Source: Spirochaetaceae bacterium
Lineage (GTDB): Bacteria; Spirochaetota; Spirochaetia; SZUA-6; Bin103
Direction of reading: 5' to 3'
DNA length: 64,000 nucleotides
Assembly (NCBI GenBank): GCA_028820215.1
Contig: JAPPKD010000050.1
Span: 6,074 to 70,073, forward strand
Every line of letters starts with the position of its first letter. The stretch's first letter is position 1. Shown in pieces: positions 1 to 8,595 of the stretch. The position numbers and the translations under genes were made by a program. The notes beneath the pieces were generated by a model. It was given only the letters and a program-made list of their open reading frames with translations, had not been told where the DNA came from and did not search any database.

Positions 1-1
1 G

Positions 2-352
2 CTGTCGCGGGAGTTCGGGACGCGCGACCTGTCGCTCGGTCAGTGGCAGCGGGTGGCGATCGCCCGCGGGCTGTTTCGCGAGCACGACGTGATCCTGCTC
101 GACGAGCCGACCGCCTCGATCGATCCGCTGGAGGAGCAGGCGGTGTACCAGCGGTTCATGGAGATCGCCGCCGGCCGCACGGCGATTCTGGTCACACACC
201 GCCTCGGCTCGGCACGGCTGGCGGACCGCATCCTGGTGATGCGGGACGGCCGCATCGTCGAGGACGGCACGCACGAGCGGCTGCTCGACCGGCGCGGGCT
301 CTACCACGAGATGTTCACCGCTCAGTCCGCGTGGTACCGCCGAGGCCACTAA
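2..352 (+). CDS. ABC transporter ATP-binding domain, exporter type (5'-partial)
   Basis: This is the C-terminal end of an ABC ATPase whose start lies before the window. The visible part opens with a signature motif LSLGQWQR (a variant of LSGGQ), then Walker B ILLDEPTASIDP, the H-loop THR and a C-terminal GTHERLL-GLYHEMF segment. That tail is typical of ATPase domains fused to exporter membrane domains (MsbA/multidrug/peptide exporter class), so the missing N-terminal part is probably a six-helix transmembrane domain. The substrate cannot be inferred. It is convergent with the next gene and 19 bp from it, so it belongs to an upstream operon. The L-for-G change inside the signature motif is tolerated in many exporters. 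Confidence 0.85.
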   Translation: MSREFGTRDLSLGQWQRVAIARGLFREHDVILLDEPTASIDPLEEQAVYQRFMEIAAGRTAILVTHRLGSARLADRILVMRDGRIVEDGTHERLLDRRGLYHEMFTAQSAWYRRGH

Positions 353-371
353 GCTCTTCGGGGCGCTACGG

Positions 372-1112
372 TCATTCCAGTCTGTTGTGAAGTGAACAGA
401 TAACCGCATCGACGCCCCGGTAGAACCAGCGCACGGGAGTCGGGGGCAAGCCGGTCCTTCGGAGGAGGTATCCGGCAGTACCGCCGAAGCGCTCCAGGAC
501 GCGACGGTGGTGCCTCGCTATCGGAGACTCCCGGTCAGGCGCCTGCAGCCGGATCGTCACGGTTTGATCGATGCAGAACGGTGTGATCCCCGTGGCGCGC
601 AAGAACCGTAAGCCCATCGGCTCATACGCGCCCTGGTGGGATCTGATCGATCTCTTGAAGTGATGTGTCCATCCGCACCACACCATCATCTTCGAGTGCT
701 TGGCGATCCCGCTGAATGCGGCGGCTAGGTTGAGGGCCTGTTGTTCGTCACGCTCGTTCAAGGAAGGCACGCGACCGGGACCGATGCGCTCCACATCGAT
801 CTCATACGCGTTCAGCGACCAGCCGTGTTCCAGCGCCGTCATCATCAGCGCTCGCAGATCGAATTGGGCCAGATAACCGCTGCCGGGCCCGAGGCGTAGC
901 TCCCGGTTCGCTGCCGCTGCAAAGTCCGGCGTGAGAGCCTCCATCGCCAAGTGACGAACGCCTGCCGCGTGCGCGGGCGCGATCATCCGCACGCCGATGT
1001 CGCGCGTGCGCGTGCAGCGCCTCAAGTCGTCATGTCCCTCGTTCACCATGAGCACGCGACTTCCTGCGAGTCCGATCTCGACCAATTCCTCCGGGCTTCG
1101 CCATCGCGGCAT
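372..1112 (-). CDS. ChaN/erythromycin-esterase-like protein of unknown function
   Basis: About 246 residues, no signal peptide and no membrane segment. I do not recognise a specific family. The order of motifs (NEGHDD near the N-terminus, HLAMEALT, LNERDEQQALNLAAAF, then MMVWCGWTHHFKRS) resembles the ChaN/EreA/TraB superfamily pattern of GExHD, AxE, an RDxxxA segment and a strand ending in a conserved His; this is inference from motif order. ATG 1112 is preceded by AAGGAGG about 13 nt upstream and lies 26 nt past the stop of the CRTAC1 gene. An in-frame start at 1226 would add a low-complexity extension overlapping that gene and is less likely. It is the last gene of the transporter cluster. 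Confidence 0.6.
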   Translation of the reverse strand: MPRWRSPEELVEIGLAGSRVLMVNEGHDDLRRCTRTRDIGVRMIAPAHAAGVRHLAMEALTPDFAAAANRELRLGPGSGYLAQFDLRALMMTALEHGWSLNAYEIDVERIGPGRVPSLNERDEQQALNLAAAFSGIAKHSKMMVWCGWTHHFKRSIRSHQGAYEPMGLRFLRATGITPFCIDQTVTIRLQAPDRESPIARHHRRVLERFGGTAGYLLRRTGLPPTPVRWFYRGVDAVICSLHNRLE

Positions 1113-1138
1113 CTCTACGCGGGGGCCTCCTTCTCCGA

Positions 1139-2848
1139 TCAGGGGCCCGGCTTTGCCGGCTCCTTGATGAGCAGCCGCTGGTTGGGCGCCACCTCGTTCA
1201 GAGTCTGGCGGGCGCCGCTCGGCCACTCGATCTCCACTGAGGCGATGTGCTCCAGGCCCGGTCCCAGGCCGAAGTGGGCGATCGCCTCGTTCTGGCCCAG
1301 GTAGTTGTTGCTGCCGCCGAGCACCTGCACCAGGCGCCGATCCGGCTCCGCCGCGCGCGGGGTGACGGTGATGCGCGCGCCGACCCCCTGCCGGTTGGAC
1401 ACCGTGCCCTCCAGCCGGAGTTGCAGCCAGCGGTTCGGCCCCGCGTGCCCGGGACGGTTGGTGTCGTTGCGGTAGAGCATCGGGCGGCCGCTGTTGTGCA
1501 CGACCATCAGGTCCAGGTCGCCGTCAGGCTCCAGGTCGAAGGCCGCAAGCCCGGTGCCTACGCCGGTCGCCGTGAGCCCCTCCTGTTGCGCCACCTCCGT
1601 GAAGCGGCCGGTGCCGTCGTTGCGCCACAGCCGCATCGGGTCATCTTCGAAGCCGGTCGTGTTGGCGGTGTAGGGGACCTCGTCGGCGTAGTCCACGCCG
1701 GTGGCCAGCACCAGGTCCAGGTCGCCGTCGTTGTCGTAGTCCAGGAAGGTGGTGCCCCATCCCCAGGAGCCGTCGCGCACGCCGGCGGCGTCGGTGGCGT
1801 CCTCGAAGAAGCCGCGGCCGATGTTGCGGTACAGCCGGTTGCCGTCGCGGTAGGGCACCCCCTCCTCGTAGATGGCGCTCACGAACCAGTCCATGCGGCC
1901 GTCGCCGTCGTAGTCGCCCACCGCCGACCCCATGCCGTATTCGTCGGTGCCGACCCGCGCCCCGGTCGTGCCGTGCACGAAGCGTCCGTTGCCGCGGTTC
2001 CAGTAGAGCTGGCTGGCGTTGTGGTCGGCGACGATGATCAGCTCGGGATAGAGGTCGTCGTCGAGCAGGGCGAAGGTGGACGTCAGGCTCTGGCCCTCGG
2101 CCAGCGGGTTGACGGCGATGACGCGGTGCTGGGAGACGCCGGCGTAGCGGGTCACGTCCTCGAAACTGCCCGGCGCCTCCGCCCCGAGGTTGCGCAGCAA
2201 CCGCGCATTGCTCTGCGCTCCCACGGTCATCTGGCGCAGGAATCGCCACTCGGTGGTGTGCAGGTCCAGGAAGCCGTCCAGGTCGTAGTCCCCAAAGGTG
2301 GCGCTGAATCCGAAGTGAAGGTCGTCACCTTCCGTGGCGGCTCCACGCTCCACCGCCTCTTCGGAAAAGGAGCCCGCGCCGTCGTTCACGAACAGGTGGA
2401 AGCGGTGTGAGAAAAGGCTGGTGACGTACAGGTCCAGGTCGCCATCGTTGTCGATGTCGCCCCAGGCGGCGCCGTTGGACTGCACCTCGGCCAGGTGGTC
2501 GGGGCCGAAGGCGGCAGCGGTGACGTCCGCGAAGGTGCCGTCGCCGCGGTTGCGGTACAGGATGTCGCTGTCGTCCAGGCGGGTCACGTACAGATCGACC
2601 AGTTCGTCGCCGTCGTAGTCGCCGGCCGCCACTCCGCCGGTCGTATAGGTCTGCATGGCCGCCGGAATGTCGTCCCCGCGCCGAAACTGCACGTAGTCGA
2701 TACCGGCGGCGTCCGTCACGTCGTGGAAGGTCTGCGCCAACCCCGGCACCGCCGAGACGCAGGCCAGAATGGCGGCGAACAGGAACCCGATCACTCTGCG
2801 AGTGAGATTCGCTTCGCTCATTCTGCGAGTGAGATTCGCCGCGCTCAT
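1139..2848 (-). CDS. CRTAC1-family protein (FG-GAP/VCBS repeats, ASPIC/UnbV domain)
   Basis: 569 residues. After a duplicated ANLTRR segment comes a signal peptide (IGFLFAAILACVSAVPGLAQ), so the protein is exported. It then has at least six FG-GAP/VCBS blades with calcium-binding loops such as GDYDGDELVDLY, GDIDNDGDLDLY, DYDNDGDLDL and DLEPDGDLDL. It ends in an ASPIC/UnbV domain with IEWPSGARQTL, typical of CRTAC1 proteins. The fold is a seven-bladed beta-propeller of unknown ligand. ATG 2848 overlaps the upstream permease stop as ATGA, so the two are translationally coupled. A start at 2821 would drop one repeat copy. A paralogue lies at 51823-53535. Being embedded in a sugar-transporter operon suggests a role in glycan capture (inference). 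Confidence 0.85.
   Translation of the reverse strand: MSAANLTRRMSEANLTRRVIGFLFAAILACVSAVPGLAQTFHDVTDAAGIDYVQFRRGDDIPAAMQTYTTGGVAAGDYDGDELVDLYVTRLDDSDILYRNRGDGTFADVTAAAFGPDHLAEVQSNGAAWGDIDNDGDLDLYVTSLFSHRFHLFVNDGAGSFSEEAVERGAATEGDDLHFGFSATFGDYDLDGFLDLHTTEWRFLRQMTVGAQSNARLLRNLGAEAPGSFEDVTRYAGVSQHRVIAVNPLAEGQSLTSTFALLDDDLYPELIIVADHNASQLYWNRGNGRFVHGTTGARVGTDEYGMGSAVGDYDGDGRMDWFVSAIYEEGVPYRDGNRLYRNIGRGFFEDATDAAGVRDGSWGWGTTFLDYDNDGDLDLVLATGVDYADEVPYTANTTGFEDDPMRLWRNDGTGRFTEVAQQEGLTATGVGTGLAAFDLEPDGDLDLMVVHNSGRPMLYRNDTNRPGHAGPNRWLQLRLEGTVSNRQGVGARITVTPRAAEPDRRLVQVLGGSNNYLGQNEAIAHFGLGPGLEHIASVEIEWPSGARQTLNEVAPNQRLLIKEPAKPGP
2794..2847. repeat. Two direct copies of a 27-bp element encoding ANLTRR
   Basis: Two adjacent 27-bp units, CTGCGAGTGAGATTCGC plus flanks, differ at a few positions. 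Each contains an inverted repeat of the form TCACTC-nnn-GAGTGA (one mismatch in the second unit). Translated on the minus strand they give SAANLTRR and SEANLTRR at the N-terminus of the CRTAC1 protein. A third copy lies inside a different gene at 10690-10720, in the same reading frame relative to translation. Confidence 0.75.
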
Positions 2849-3723
2849 TCCTTCACCGCACCCACCAGGATGCCCTTGATGAAGTAGCGCTGCAGGAACG
2901 GGTAGACCAGCACGATGGGAACGATCGTCACCATCATGGTCGCGAACTGCAGGCCGTCGGGGTGCAGGTAGTGGGAGGTGGATTCATTGACCATGGTTCG
3001 CGCCGCCTCGGTGGTGAAGTCGGCCATGTTCGCCTGCTTGATGACCCGGACCAGCACCCCCTGCAACGTATCCAGCCAATCCGAGCGCGTAAAGTAGGCG
3101 GTGTCGAACCAGGAGCCCCACTGCGCGACCGCGGCGAACAGCGCGATCACGGCGATCACCGGAGTCGAGATGGGCAGGTAGATCGCCCGGAAGACGCGCG
3201 CGTAGCCGGCGCCGTCCACGCGGGCCGACTCCTCCAGGGAGACCGGGATCTGGTTGAACTGAGCCATGAAGATGATCACGTAGAAGAAGGAGAAGAGGTT
3301 CGGGAGGATGTAGACGGCGAACCGGTCGAGCAGGCTCAGAGCCCGCAGATTGAGGTAGATCGGGATCAGGCCGCCCGAGAAGAACAACGGGACCGTGAAC
3401 AGGACCAGGTAGAGGTTACGGTAGGGAAGCTCCCGCTTGCGCAGCGCGAACGCGCACATGGCGCAGGTCAGCACCGTGGCCGCGGCGCCCACGACCGTCC
3501 GGCTGATCGACATCAGGAAGGCGTCCAGCAGCCGCCCGTTGCCGAAGATGATCCGGTAGTTGCGCAGGGTCAGATCCTCCGCGAGCAGCCATGCCGGACC
3601 GAAGATGAGCCCGCCGTTCAGGGAGTTGAGAGCGAAGTAATAGAGCGGATAGAGGATGCTCAGCGCCAGGATGAGGATCGGAACGTAGATGCCGAGGTAC
3701 ACTGCCAGTGTCGGCCGGGTCAT
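2845..3723 (-). CDS. Carbohydrate ABC transporter permease, YtcP type (copy 2)
   Basis: About 292 residues from ATG 3723; an in-frame ATG at 3763-3765 would add 14 residues derived from a repeat element and is less attractive. Six hydrophobic segments fit a MalG-type inner-membrane permease. The EAA loop reads EESARVDGAGYARVFRAIYL and contacts the ATPase. The C-terminus FLQRYFIKGILVGAVKE is characteristic of YtcP/YesQ permeases that work with LplB-type partners. It is strongly similar along its whole length to the next permease upstream (3835-4746), so it is a tandem duplicate. The stop overlaps the CRTAC1 start. No ATPase gene for this system is present; such importers commonly share an MsmX-like ATPase encoded elsewhere. 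Confidence 0.9.
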   Translation of the reverse strand: MTRPTLAVYLGIYVPILILALSILYPLYYFALNSLNGGLIFGPAWLLAEDLTLRNYRIIFGNGRLLDAFLMSISRTVVGAAATVLTCAMCAFALRKRELPYRNLYLVLFTVPLFFSGGLIPIYLNLRALSLLDRFAVYILPNLFSFFYVIIFMAQFNQIPVSLEESARVDGAGYARVFRAIYLPISTPVIAVIALFAAVAQWGSWFDTAYFTRSDWLDTLQGVLVRVIKQANMADFTTEAARTMVNESTSHYLHPDGLQFATMMVTIVPIVLVYPFLQRYFIKGILVGAVKE

Positions 3724-3743
3724 GGAGGACCCTGGGAATCCGT

Positions 3744-3834
3744 CGGATTGGCGCGTCAGCGGCATATCCGGCGGACTCTCAGGGGAAGGTGGGGATGGGC
3801 CAAGAGCGGAGCCGCAGGCGACGGTCTTGGGGCG
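3744..3834. repeat. Dispersed hairpin element downstream of a stop codon (copy 1)
   Basis: Starts with CGGATTGGCGC, continues through GTGGGGATGGGCCAAGA and ends TCTTGGGGCGC directly after the stop codon (minus strand) of the permease at 3835. CCAAGA and TCTTGG pair to form a stem-loop. The same block order, including GGGGATGGGCCAAGA and TTCTTGGGGCTC, occurs at 50764-50861, again directly after a minus-strand stop. It separates the two YtcP-type permeases and may act as a processing or attenuation site. Confidence 0.6.
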
Positions 3835-4746
3835 CTAACCCTTGATGGAGCCGATCAGGATGCCCTTGATGAAGTAGCGCTGCAGGAACGGGTAGACCAT
3901 GACGATCGGGAGGACCGTGACCAGCATGGTCGCGAACTGCACGCCCTCCGGATTGAGATGGTTCATGATTTGTTCATCCTGCAGGGCCGCCATTTCCTGG
4001 ACGAAGCTGCCCAGGCTGCTCTGCTTGATGATGCGCAGCAGAACCGCCTGCAGGGTCTCCAGACTGTCCGAACGGGTGAAGTACAGGGTGTCGAACCAGG
4101 AGTTCCATTGCGCGACGCCGGCGAACAGGGCGATGGCGGCGATCAGGGGCATCGAAATGGGAAAGTAGATCCTCACGAAGATGCGGAAGTAGCCGGCGCC
4201 GTCGATGCGGGCCGAGTCCTCCAGCGACACCGGCACGTCGTTGAAGCTGGTCATCATGATGATGACGTAGAAGAACGAGAAAAGCTGCGGAAAGATGTAG
4301 ACCCAGAAGGTGTCCAGCAGCCCGAGAAACCGGAAGTTCAGGAACATCGGAATCAGGCCGCCGGAGAAGAACAGCGGAATGGCGAAGATTACCAGGTACA
4401 AGTTGCGGAACGGCAGGTTGGGCTTGCGCAGCGCGAATGCGCACATCGCGCAGTTGAACACCGTGAACACGGTGCCGATTACGGTCCGGAGTGTCGACGT
4501 CGTGAACGCGGTCAGCAGGCGATTGTTGGCGAAGATCACCTGGTAGTTCCTGAGCGTGAAGTCCGGGGGCAGCAGGTACGCGGGACCGGCGTGGAGCAGG
4601 GTGTTCACGGAGTTGATCAGGTAGTAATAGAACGGGTAGATGATGGAGATGCCGAGCACCACGAGCGGCGCGTAGATCCCGGCGTACATCAGTGGCGTGA
4701 CTCGCCGGTGGTGAGCGAGGATCCCGGGATGGGCTCTTGAACCCAT
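3835..4746 (-). CDS. Carbohydrate ABC transporter permease, YtcP type (copy 1)
   Basis: 303 residues from ATG 4746, which overlaps the LplB-type permease stop by one base (TGATG), so translation is coupled. Six membrane segments. The EAA loop EDSARIDGAGYFRIFVRIYF and the C-terminus FLQRYFIKGILIGSIKG are diagnostic for YtcP/YesQ proteins. Together with the LplB partner it forms the heterodimeric channel of a CUT1 importer. Relatives in Bacillus (YtcQ/YteP/YtcP and YesOPQ) are linked to pectin or rhamnogalacturonan oligosaccharides, which matches the lyase gene divergent from this operon. The downstream neighbour is a close paralogue. Confidence 0.92.
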   Translation of the reverse strand: MGSRAHPGILAHHRRVTPLMYAGIYAPLVVLGISIIYPFYYYLINSVNTLLHAGPAYLLPPDFTLRNYQVIFANNRLLTAFTTSTLRTVIGTVFTVFNCAMCAFALRKPNLPFRNLYLVIFAIPLFFSGGLIPMFLNFRFLGLLDTFWVYIFPQLFSFFYVIIMMTSFNDVPVSLEDSARIDGAGYFRIFVRIYFPISMPLIAAIALFAGVAQWNSWFDTLYFTRSDSLETLQAVLLRIIKQSSLGSFVQEMAALQDEQIMNHLNPEGVQFATMLVTVLPIVMVYPFLQRYFIKGILIGSIKG

Positions 4747-5720
4747 CAGAACAGCCCCTTGCCGGTGAGCCGCTTGCTGAGGTTGTTGACGGTCAGCAGG
4801 ATCGCCAGGTTGATCACCGACTTGAACAGGCCGGCGGCGGTGGCGTACGAGTAGCGGCCGTGCTCCAGCCCAACCCGCAGAATCAGCGTGTCGAAGATGT
4901 CCGACACCCCGCGGTTGAAGGGATTGCCGAGCACGAACACCTGGTCGAAGGTGTCGCCGGTGCCCTGCATGATCTGCGAGCAGCGCAGGATCAGCAGGAT
5001 CATGAAGGTGCCGAGCAGGTGCGGCCAGGTGATGTGGATGGCCTTGGTCCAGCGCCCGCCGCCGTCGATCTCGCACGCCTCGTACATCTCCTGGTCGATG
5101 CCGGCGATCACGGCCAGATAGATGATCGACCCCCAGCCCACCTCCTTCCAGAAGTCGGAAAGGACCAGCAGCGGCCAGAAAAAGGTCTTGTCGGCGATCA
5201 GGTCCACCGGCTCGCCGATCAGCCCCAGGCCGAGCAGCAAGGCGTTGAACGGCGATTCCGGGGTAGGCCGCAGAAAGTTGTACATCATGCCGCCCACTAC
5301 CACCCAGGAGATGAAGTGCGGGAGATAGGAGACGGTCTGAGCCGTCTTCTTGAAGCCGCGGTGAATCACCTCGTTGAGCATCAGGGCCAGCAGCACCGGC
5401 GGCAGCGACAGCAGCCCGAGCTTGAGCGCCGAGATGACCAGGGTGTTGCGCAGCACCACGCTGAAGTTGGGCGCCTTGAAGAAGTCGATGAAGTGCTCGA
5501 AGCCGTTGTTGAATGCCCACGGGCTGGCCCAGATGCCGGTGAACACGTCGTAGCGCTTGAAGGCGATGACGATCCCGTACAGCGGCAGGTAGTTGAAGAG
5601 GATGGTGGCCAGCAGCGACGGCAGGATCATCAGGTGCAGCATGTGGATGCCGCGGTCGGCCCACGCTCGCCGCCTGCGCGTGAGATGCCTGGTCAGGGTC
5701 CGTTCGGTGAGCTCACTCAT
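4746..5720 (-). CDS. Carbohydrate ABC transporter permease, LplB type
   Basis: 324 residues. After a basic cytoplasmic N-terminus (TRRRRAWADRG) come six membrane helices. The first region, LPSLLATILFNYLPLYGIVIAF, is typical of LplB/YteP permeases. The EAA loop is EACEIDGGGRWTKAIHITWP. It is the MalF-like half of the importer and lies between the solute-binding gene and two YtcP-like genes. A strong GC-rich hairpin with a T-run separates it from the binding-protein gene, which should lower its expression relative to the binding protein. No clear Shine-Dalgarno sequence precedes ATG 5720. Confidence 0.92.
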   Translation of the reverse strand: MSELTERTLTRHLTRRRRAWADRGIHMLHLMILPSLLATILFNYLPLYGIVIAFKRYDVFTGIWASPWAFNNGFEHFIDFFKAPNFSVVLRNTLVISALKLGLLSLPPVLLALMLNEVIHRGFKKTAQTVSYLPHFISWVVVGGMMYNFLRPTPESPFNALLLGLGLIGEPVDLIADKTFFWPLLVLSDFWKEVGWGSIIYLAVIAGIDQEMYEACEIDGGGRWTKAIHITWPHLLGTFMILLILRCSQIMQGTGDTFDQVFVLGNPFNRGVSDIFDTLILRVGLEHGRYSYATAAGLFKSVINLAILLTVNNLSKRLTGKGLF

Positions 5721-5732
5721 CGCACCAGTCGC

Positions 5733-5776
5733 AAAAGGGGCGGCGCCACGCGTCGGCTACGCGCGGCACCACCCCT
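5733..5776 (-). terminator. Intercistronic attenuator hairpin between binding protein and permease genes
   Basis: Read on the minus strand, an 18-bp stem with three mismatches (left arm AGGGGTGGTGCCGCGCGT, 5-nt loop, right arm ending GCCGCCCCT) is followed by TTTT. It lies 25 bp after the solute-binding stop and 16 bp before the permease start. This is the usual position for a partial terminator or mRNA-stabilising stem that keeps binding-protein levels above permease levels. Confidence 0.65.
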
Positions 5777-5801
5777 CGTCAGGTCGTAGACGAGTCGACC
5801 T

Positions 5802-7520
5802 CTACAGGCCGACGCTGTACTTGGCGACGCGCTCGGCGTGTCCGTTCAGCACCTGGGTGTACCAGGCGTTGAGCTTGTCCAGGCCGAGGTCAAGCATGGT
5901 GGCGATCATCTCGTCGTAGCCGGCCTGCACGGCATCGGCGGGTCCGGAGATGATGTCGAAGATCTGCGTGCTGTAGTAGTCCTTGATGGTCGCGGCGATC
6001 TTCTCTTCCTCGGAACCGGCCGTGTAGTTGTCCACGCCGCGGAACTTCATCAGGTCGGTATAGTTGGCGAGCGCGGTGTCATAGATTTGCTGCCCGACTT
6101 CGTCGAGATTCGGCCAGCCCCCCTGCTCGGCGGTGTACTTGTCGCGGAACAGGTACATCGATCCCACTCCGAACTTCGCGCGGTAAAGCTGAGGACCCGG
6201 ATTCTCCGCCTGGAAATCTCTGAGATGCTGCTTCGTCACCGGGATGTCGTACCCTCTGAAGTCCCTGGGGTCGGAATGGACGCCTTCGATCCCGAAGATC
6301 ATGCGCTTCTGGGTCGACTCTTGAGCCAGCCAGTCCAGCCACTGGATCGCCCGGTCGGGGCGTTCCGCCTGCGTGGTGACCATCACTCCCGAGCCGCCGA
6401 CGCCGCCGCGCAGGTCGTCGATCTCATACTTCATGTGCGGCTCGATCGTGAATGCCGGCAGCATGATGAAGCGCAGGCTCTCCACGCCGAGCTTCTCTGC
6501 CAACGGCGCCCGCGCCTGTTTGAAGTCCGTGGCGTTATGAATGCCGGCCGCGTTGTCGGCGTCCTGGTTCAGCTCGGAGAAGATCTTGGTCATCATGTTG
6601 CCCCAGAGCTGCGGCTGCTTCTCCGTGAACTCCGTGCGGGCGATGAGCTGCTCGTTGTACAGGGTGTTGGCGAATTGCAGCACCTTCACGAAGTCTTCGT
6701 GCTCCCAGTACTTGTACCACACGCCGTCATCGCGCTGGAAGAAGCGCTGGTTGAGGCCGCCCAGCGGCAGCGAGCGCTCGACCAGGCGCGGATTGCCGTC
6801 CTTGTCCGGGGAGGGGCCGCGCAGCGACTGCACGGGCGTCAGCTCCGGGAACTCCTGCTTCACGCGGCGCAGCAGATCGATGTAGTCGTCGGTATTGTTG
6901 ATCTCCGGTGCGCCGAGGTGCTCGTAGACCTCTTTGAGCACGGTCACGCCCTGCATCGCCTTGAGCACGAGCGGGCTTTCGATCTGCTCGTCGGTCACGT
7001 AATAGGACGGATGGAAGTAGAAACCCATGTCGTCGAAGTGCATGCGGTAGTAAAGCCGGATACGTGCGTCCCAGTTGTCCATGTAGTTGGGCGCGAACTT
7101 CTGGCTGAGCGCGTCCAGGTCGTGGACGAGCCCGCGCTGCACGAGCTGGGTGGCCTGCTGCAGGTTGTGGCTCAGCCGCATCATGTCCGGCAGGTCGCCG
7201 GAGGCGATCAGCACGTTGAGCATGGTCTGGTCGCTGTCGGGCGCGAACGTCATGTCGAAGTCGACGCCCGTCTCTTCCACGAAGATCTTGGTGAGCTCGT
7301 CGTCGCCGTAGTGCTCGTTCAGGTTGCTGTCGCTGCCCGCCATGGAGTCGAAGAAGAACGTCAGCGTGATCGGGCTGGTGTCGGTGGTCCAGCTCGGATC
7401 GGCGATGACCATGTCCTCGGCGGCCGCGGCTTCCTCCGAGGAGCCTTCGGCCCAGCCGGTCATGCTGAACGCGAGCAGCAATGCCAGTGCGATACCGGCG
7501 ATGCCGGTCAACTTACCCAT
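5802..7520 (-). CDS. Periplasmic sugar-binding protein of a CUT1 ABC importer (LplA/YtcQ type)
   Basis: 572 residues, the large size class of LplA/YtcQ binding proteins. The N-terminus MGKLTGIAGIALALLLAFSM is a Sec signal with likely cleavage near GWA-EG. No lipobox cysteine is present, so it should be free in the periplasm. The mature start GSSEEAAAAE is a linker style common in spirochaete binding proteins. ATG 7520 is preceded by AAGGGGG at good spacing and a possible -10 TATCCT at 7535-7540. Conserved extracellular solute-binding features include VYEHLGAPEINNTDDYIDLL and the WLDWLAQE helix near the C-terminal third. The position upstream of three permease genes fixes its role; the ligand is inferred to be a pectin-derived oligosaccharide. 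Confidence 0.92.
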   Translation of the reverse strand: MGKLTGIAGIALALLLAFSMTGWAEGSSEEAAAAEDMVIADPSWTTDTSPITLTFFFDSMAGSDSNLNEHYGDDELTKIFVEETGVDFDMTFAPDSDQTMLNVLIASGDLPDMMRLSHNLQQATQLVQRGLVHDLDALSQKFAPNYMDNWDARIRLYYRMHFDDMGFYFHPSYYVTDEQIESPLVLKAMQGVTVLKEVYEHLGAPEINNTDDYIDLLRRVKQEFPELTPVQSLRGPSPDKDGNPRLVERSLPLGGLNQRFFQRDDGVWYKYWEHEDFVKVLQFANTLYNEQLIARTEFTEKQPQLWGNMMTKIFSELNQDADNAAGIHNATDFKQARAPLAEKLGVESLRFIMLPAFTIEPHMKYEIDDLRGGVGGSGVMVTTQAERPDRAIQWLDWLAQESTQKRMIFGIEGVHSDPRDFRGYDIPVTKQHLRDFQAENPGPQLYRAKFGVGSMYLFRDKYTAEQGGWPNLDEVGQQIYDTALANYTDLMKFRGVDNYTAGSEEEKIAATIKDYYSTQIFDIISGPADAVQAGYDEMIATMLDLGLDKLNAWYTQVLNGHAERVAKYSVGL

Positions 7521-7596
7521 AGGTATCCCCCTTAAGGATAGAAAGGTGATTGGGCGGCATGCTGGGCCATGCGCGCAGCCCCGTCAAGGGGCGGAG

Positions 7597-8595
7597 TCAG
7601 CCGGAGCGCAGAAACCGGTCGCGGCCGGCGACCAGCGCCCGCAGCTTGCCGTCCGCCGCGGGGCGAGGCAGCACGCGCAGGCCGCAGTCGGGATGCAGGT
7701 AGGCGATGCGCTCGGCCCCGACGCGCTGCGCCAGCTCCTCGATGCGGCGCGCCACCTGGTCCGGCGTCTCGACCTGCAGGTCCTTGACGTCGATCACGCC
7801 CAGTCCCAGGCGGATGCCGGCGCGCACGTCGGCCAGGCGGTCCAGCTCCTCCGGCGCGCGGCGGGTGGTCTCCAGCACCAGGTGGTCGCAGCGCAGCGCA
7901 TTCATGAAGTCGATCAGCCGGCCGTAGTCGCCGCGCCGGATCATCTGCCCGCCGTAGTTGCCGAAGCACAGGTGCACGGCCCGCTCGGTGCCGGGCTCGA
8001 CGCCGTCGAGCAATCGGTTGATGGCGGCGGCCGCGAGCGGGCCGTCGCCGGGCGAGCCCGGCAGGTTGGGCTCGTCGACCTGTACGACGGCGGCGTCGAT
8101 GCCGGCGAGCTGGCCGGCCAGCAGCTCCGCGAACGCCATCGCCAGCGATTCCACGTCGCCGTAGTGGGCGTCCGCCACGGTCTTCGCAATGAGGTAGGGG
8201 CTGGACATCGTGAACTTGAGCGGTGAGGCGGTAAGCGCGCGGGCGCGGTCCCAGTCCCGCTTCAGGTTCAGGCGCCCGTCGCCGAGGGGCCCGACCACGA
8301 CGCCGGGCGGCGCGCTGCGGAAGGCCATCTCGTCCCGTGCCCGCCAGGCTTCGAGCTGGGCGCGGGTGAGCTCCACGCTGACGCCCGCAAGCGGGCGCAC
8401 GAAGCGTTCCACCATCCCGCCGGGCGCGCGCCGCTGCAGGTCCCAGCGGCCCAGCTCGCCGTCGCAGATCACCTCGACGCCGGCGCGCCGCTGGGCGTCC
8501 ATGACCACGGTCAGCGCATCGGCCAGCGCCTCTTCGTCCTGGCACTGCTTCAGCCACTCGGGGACGGGATAGCTGCCGACGACGGTGGTCTTCAC
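7597..8595 (-). CDS. Cobalamin-independent methionine synthase-like (MetE C-terminal domain) protein
   Basis: 332 residues forming a single MetE-like TIM barrel, against about 750 for full MetE. All four zinc ligands of the family are visible: His208 and Cys210 (VHLCFGNYGG), Glu242 (LETTRR) and Cys304 (HPDCGL). DEPNL at 174-178 matches the substrate-side motif. Stand-alone domains like this include methyl transferases and epoxyalkane:coenzyme-M transferase-like enzymes, so the acceptor is unknown. GTG 8595 overlaps the stop of the upstream DUF6807 gene as GTGA, a coupled pair. Its place between a carbohydrate enzyme and a sugar-binding protein suggests demethylation of O-methylated sugars or related chemistry (speculative). 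Confidence 0.8.
   Translation of the reverse strand: MKTTVVGSYPVPEWLKQCQDEEALADALTVVMDAQRRAGVEVICDGELGRWDLQRRAPGGMVERFVRPLAGVSVELTRAQLEAWRARDEMAFRSAPPGVVVGPLGDGRLNLKRDWDRARALTASPLKFTMSSPYLIAKTVADAHYGDVESLAMAFAELLAGQLAGIDAAVVQVDEPNLPGSPGDGPLAAAAINRLLDGVEPGTERAVHLCFGNYGGQMIRRGDYGRLIDFMNALRCDHLVLETTRRAPEELDRLADVRAGIRLGLGVIDVKDLQVETPDQVARRIEELAQRVGAERIAYLHPDCGLRVLPRPAADGKLRALVAGRDRFLRSG

Noticed and set aside
2962..4740. Very long open frame antisense to the permease genes
   Set aside because: It mirrors conserved transporter genes, is rich in Asp/Glu/Gln/Arg without domains, and is an artefact of high GC third positions.
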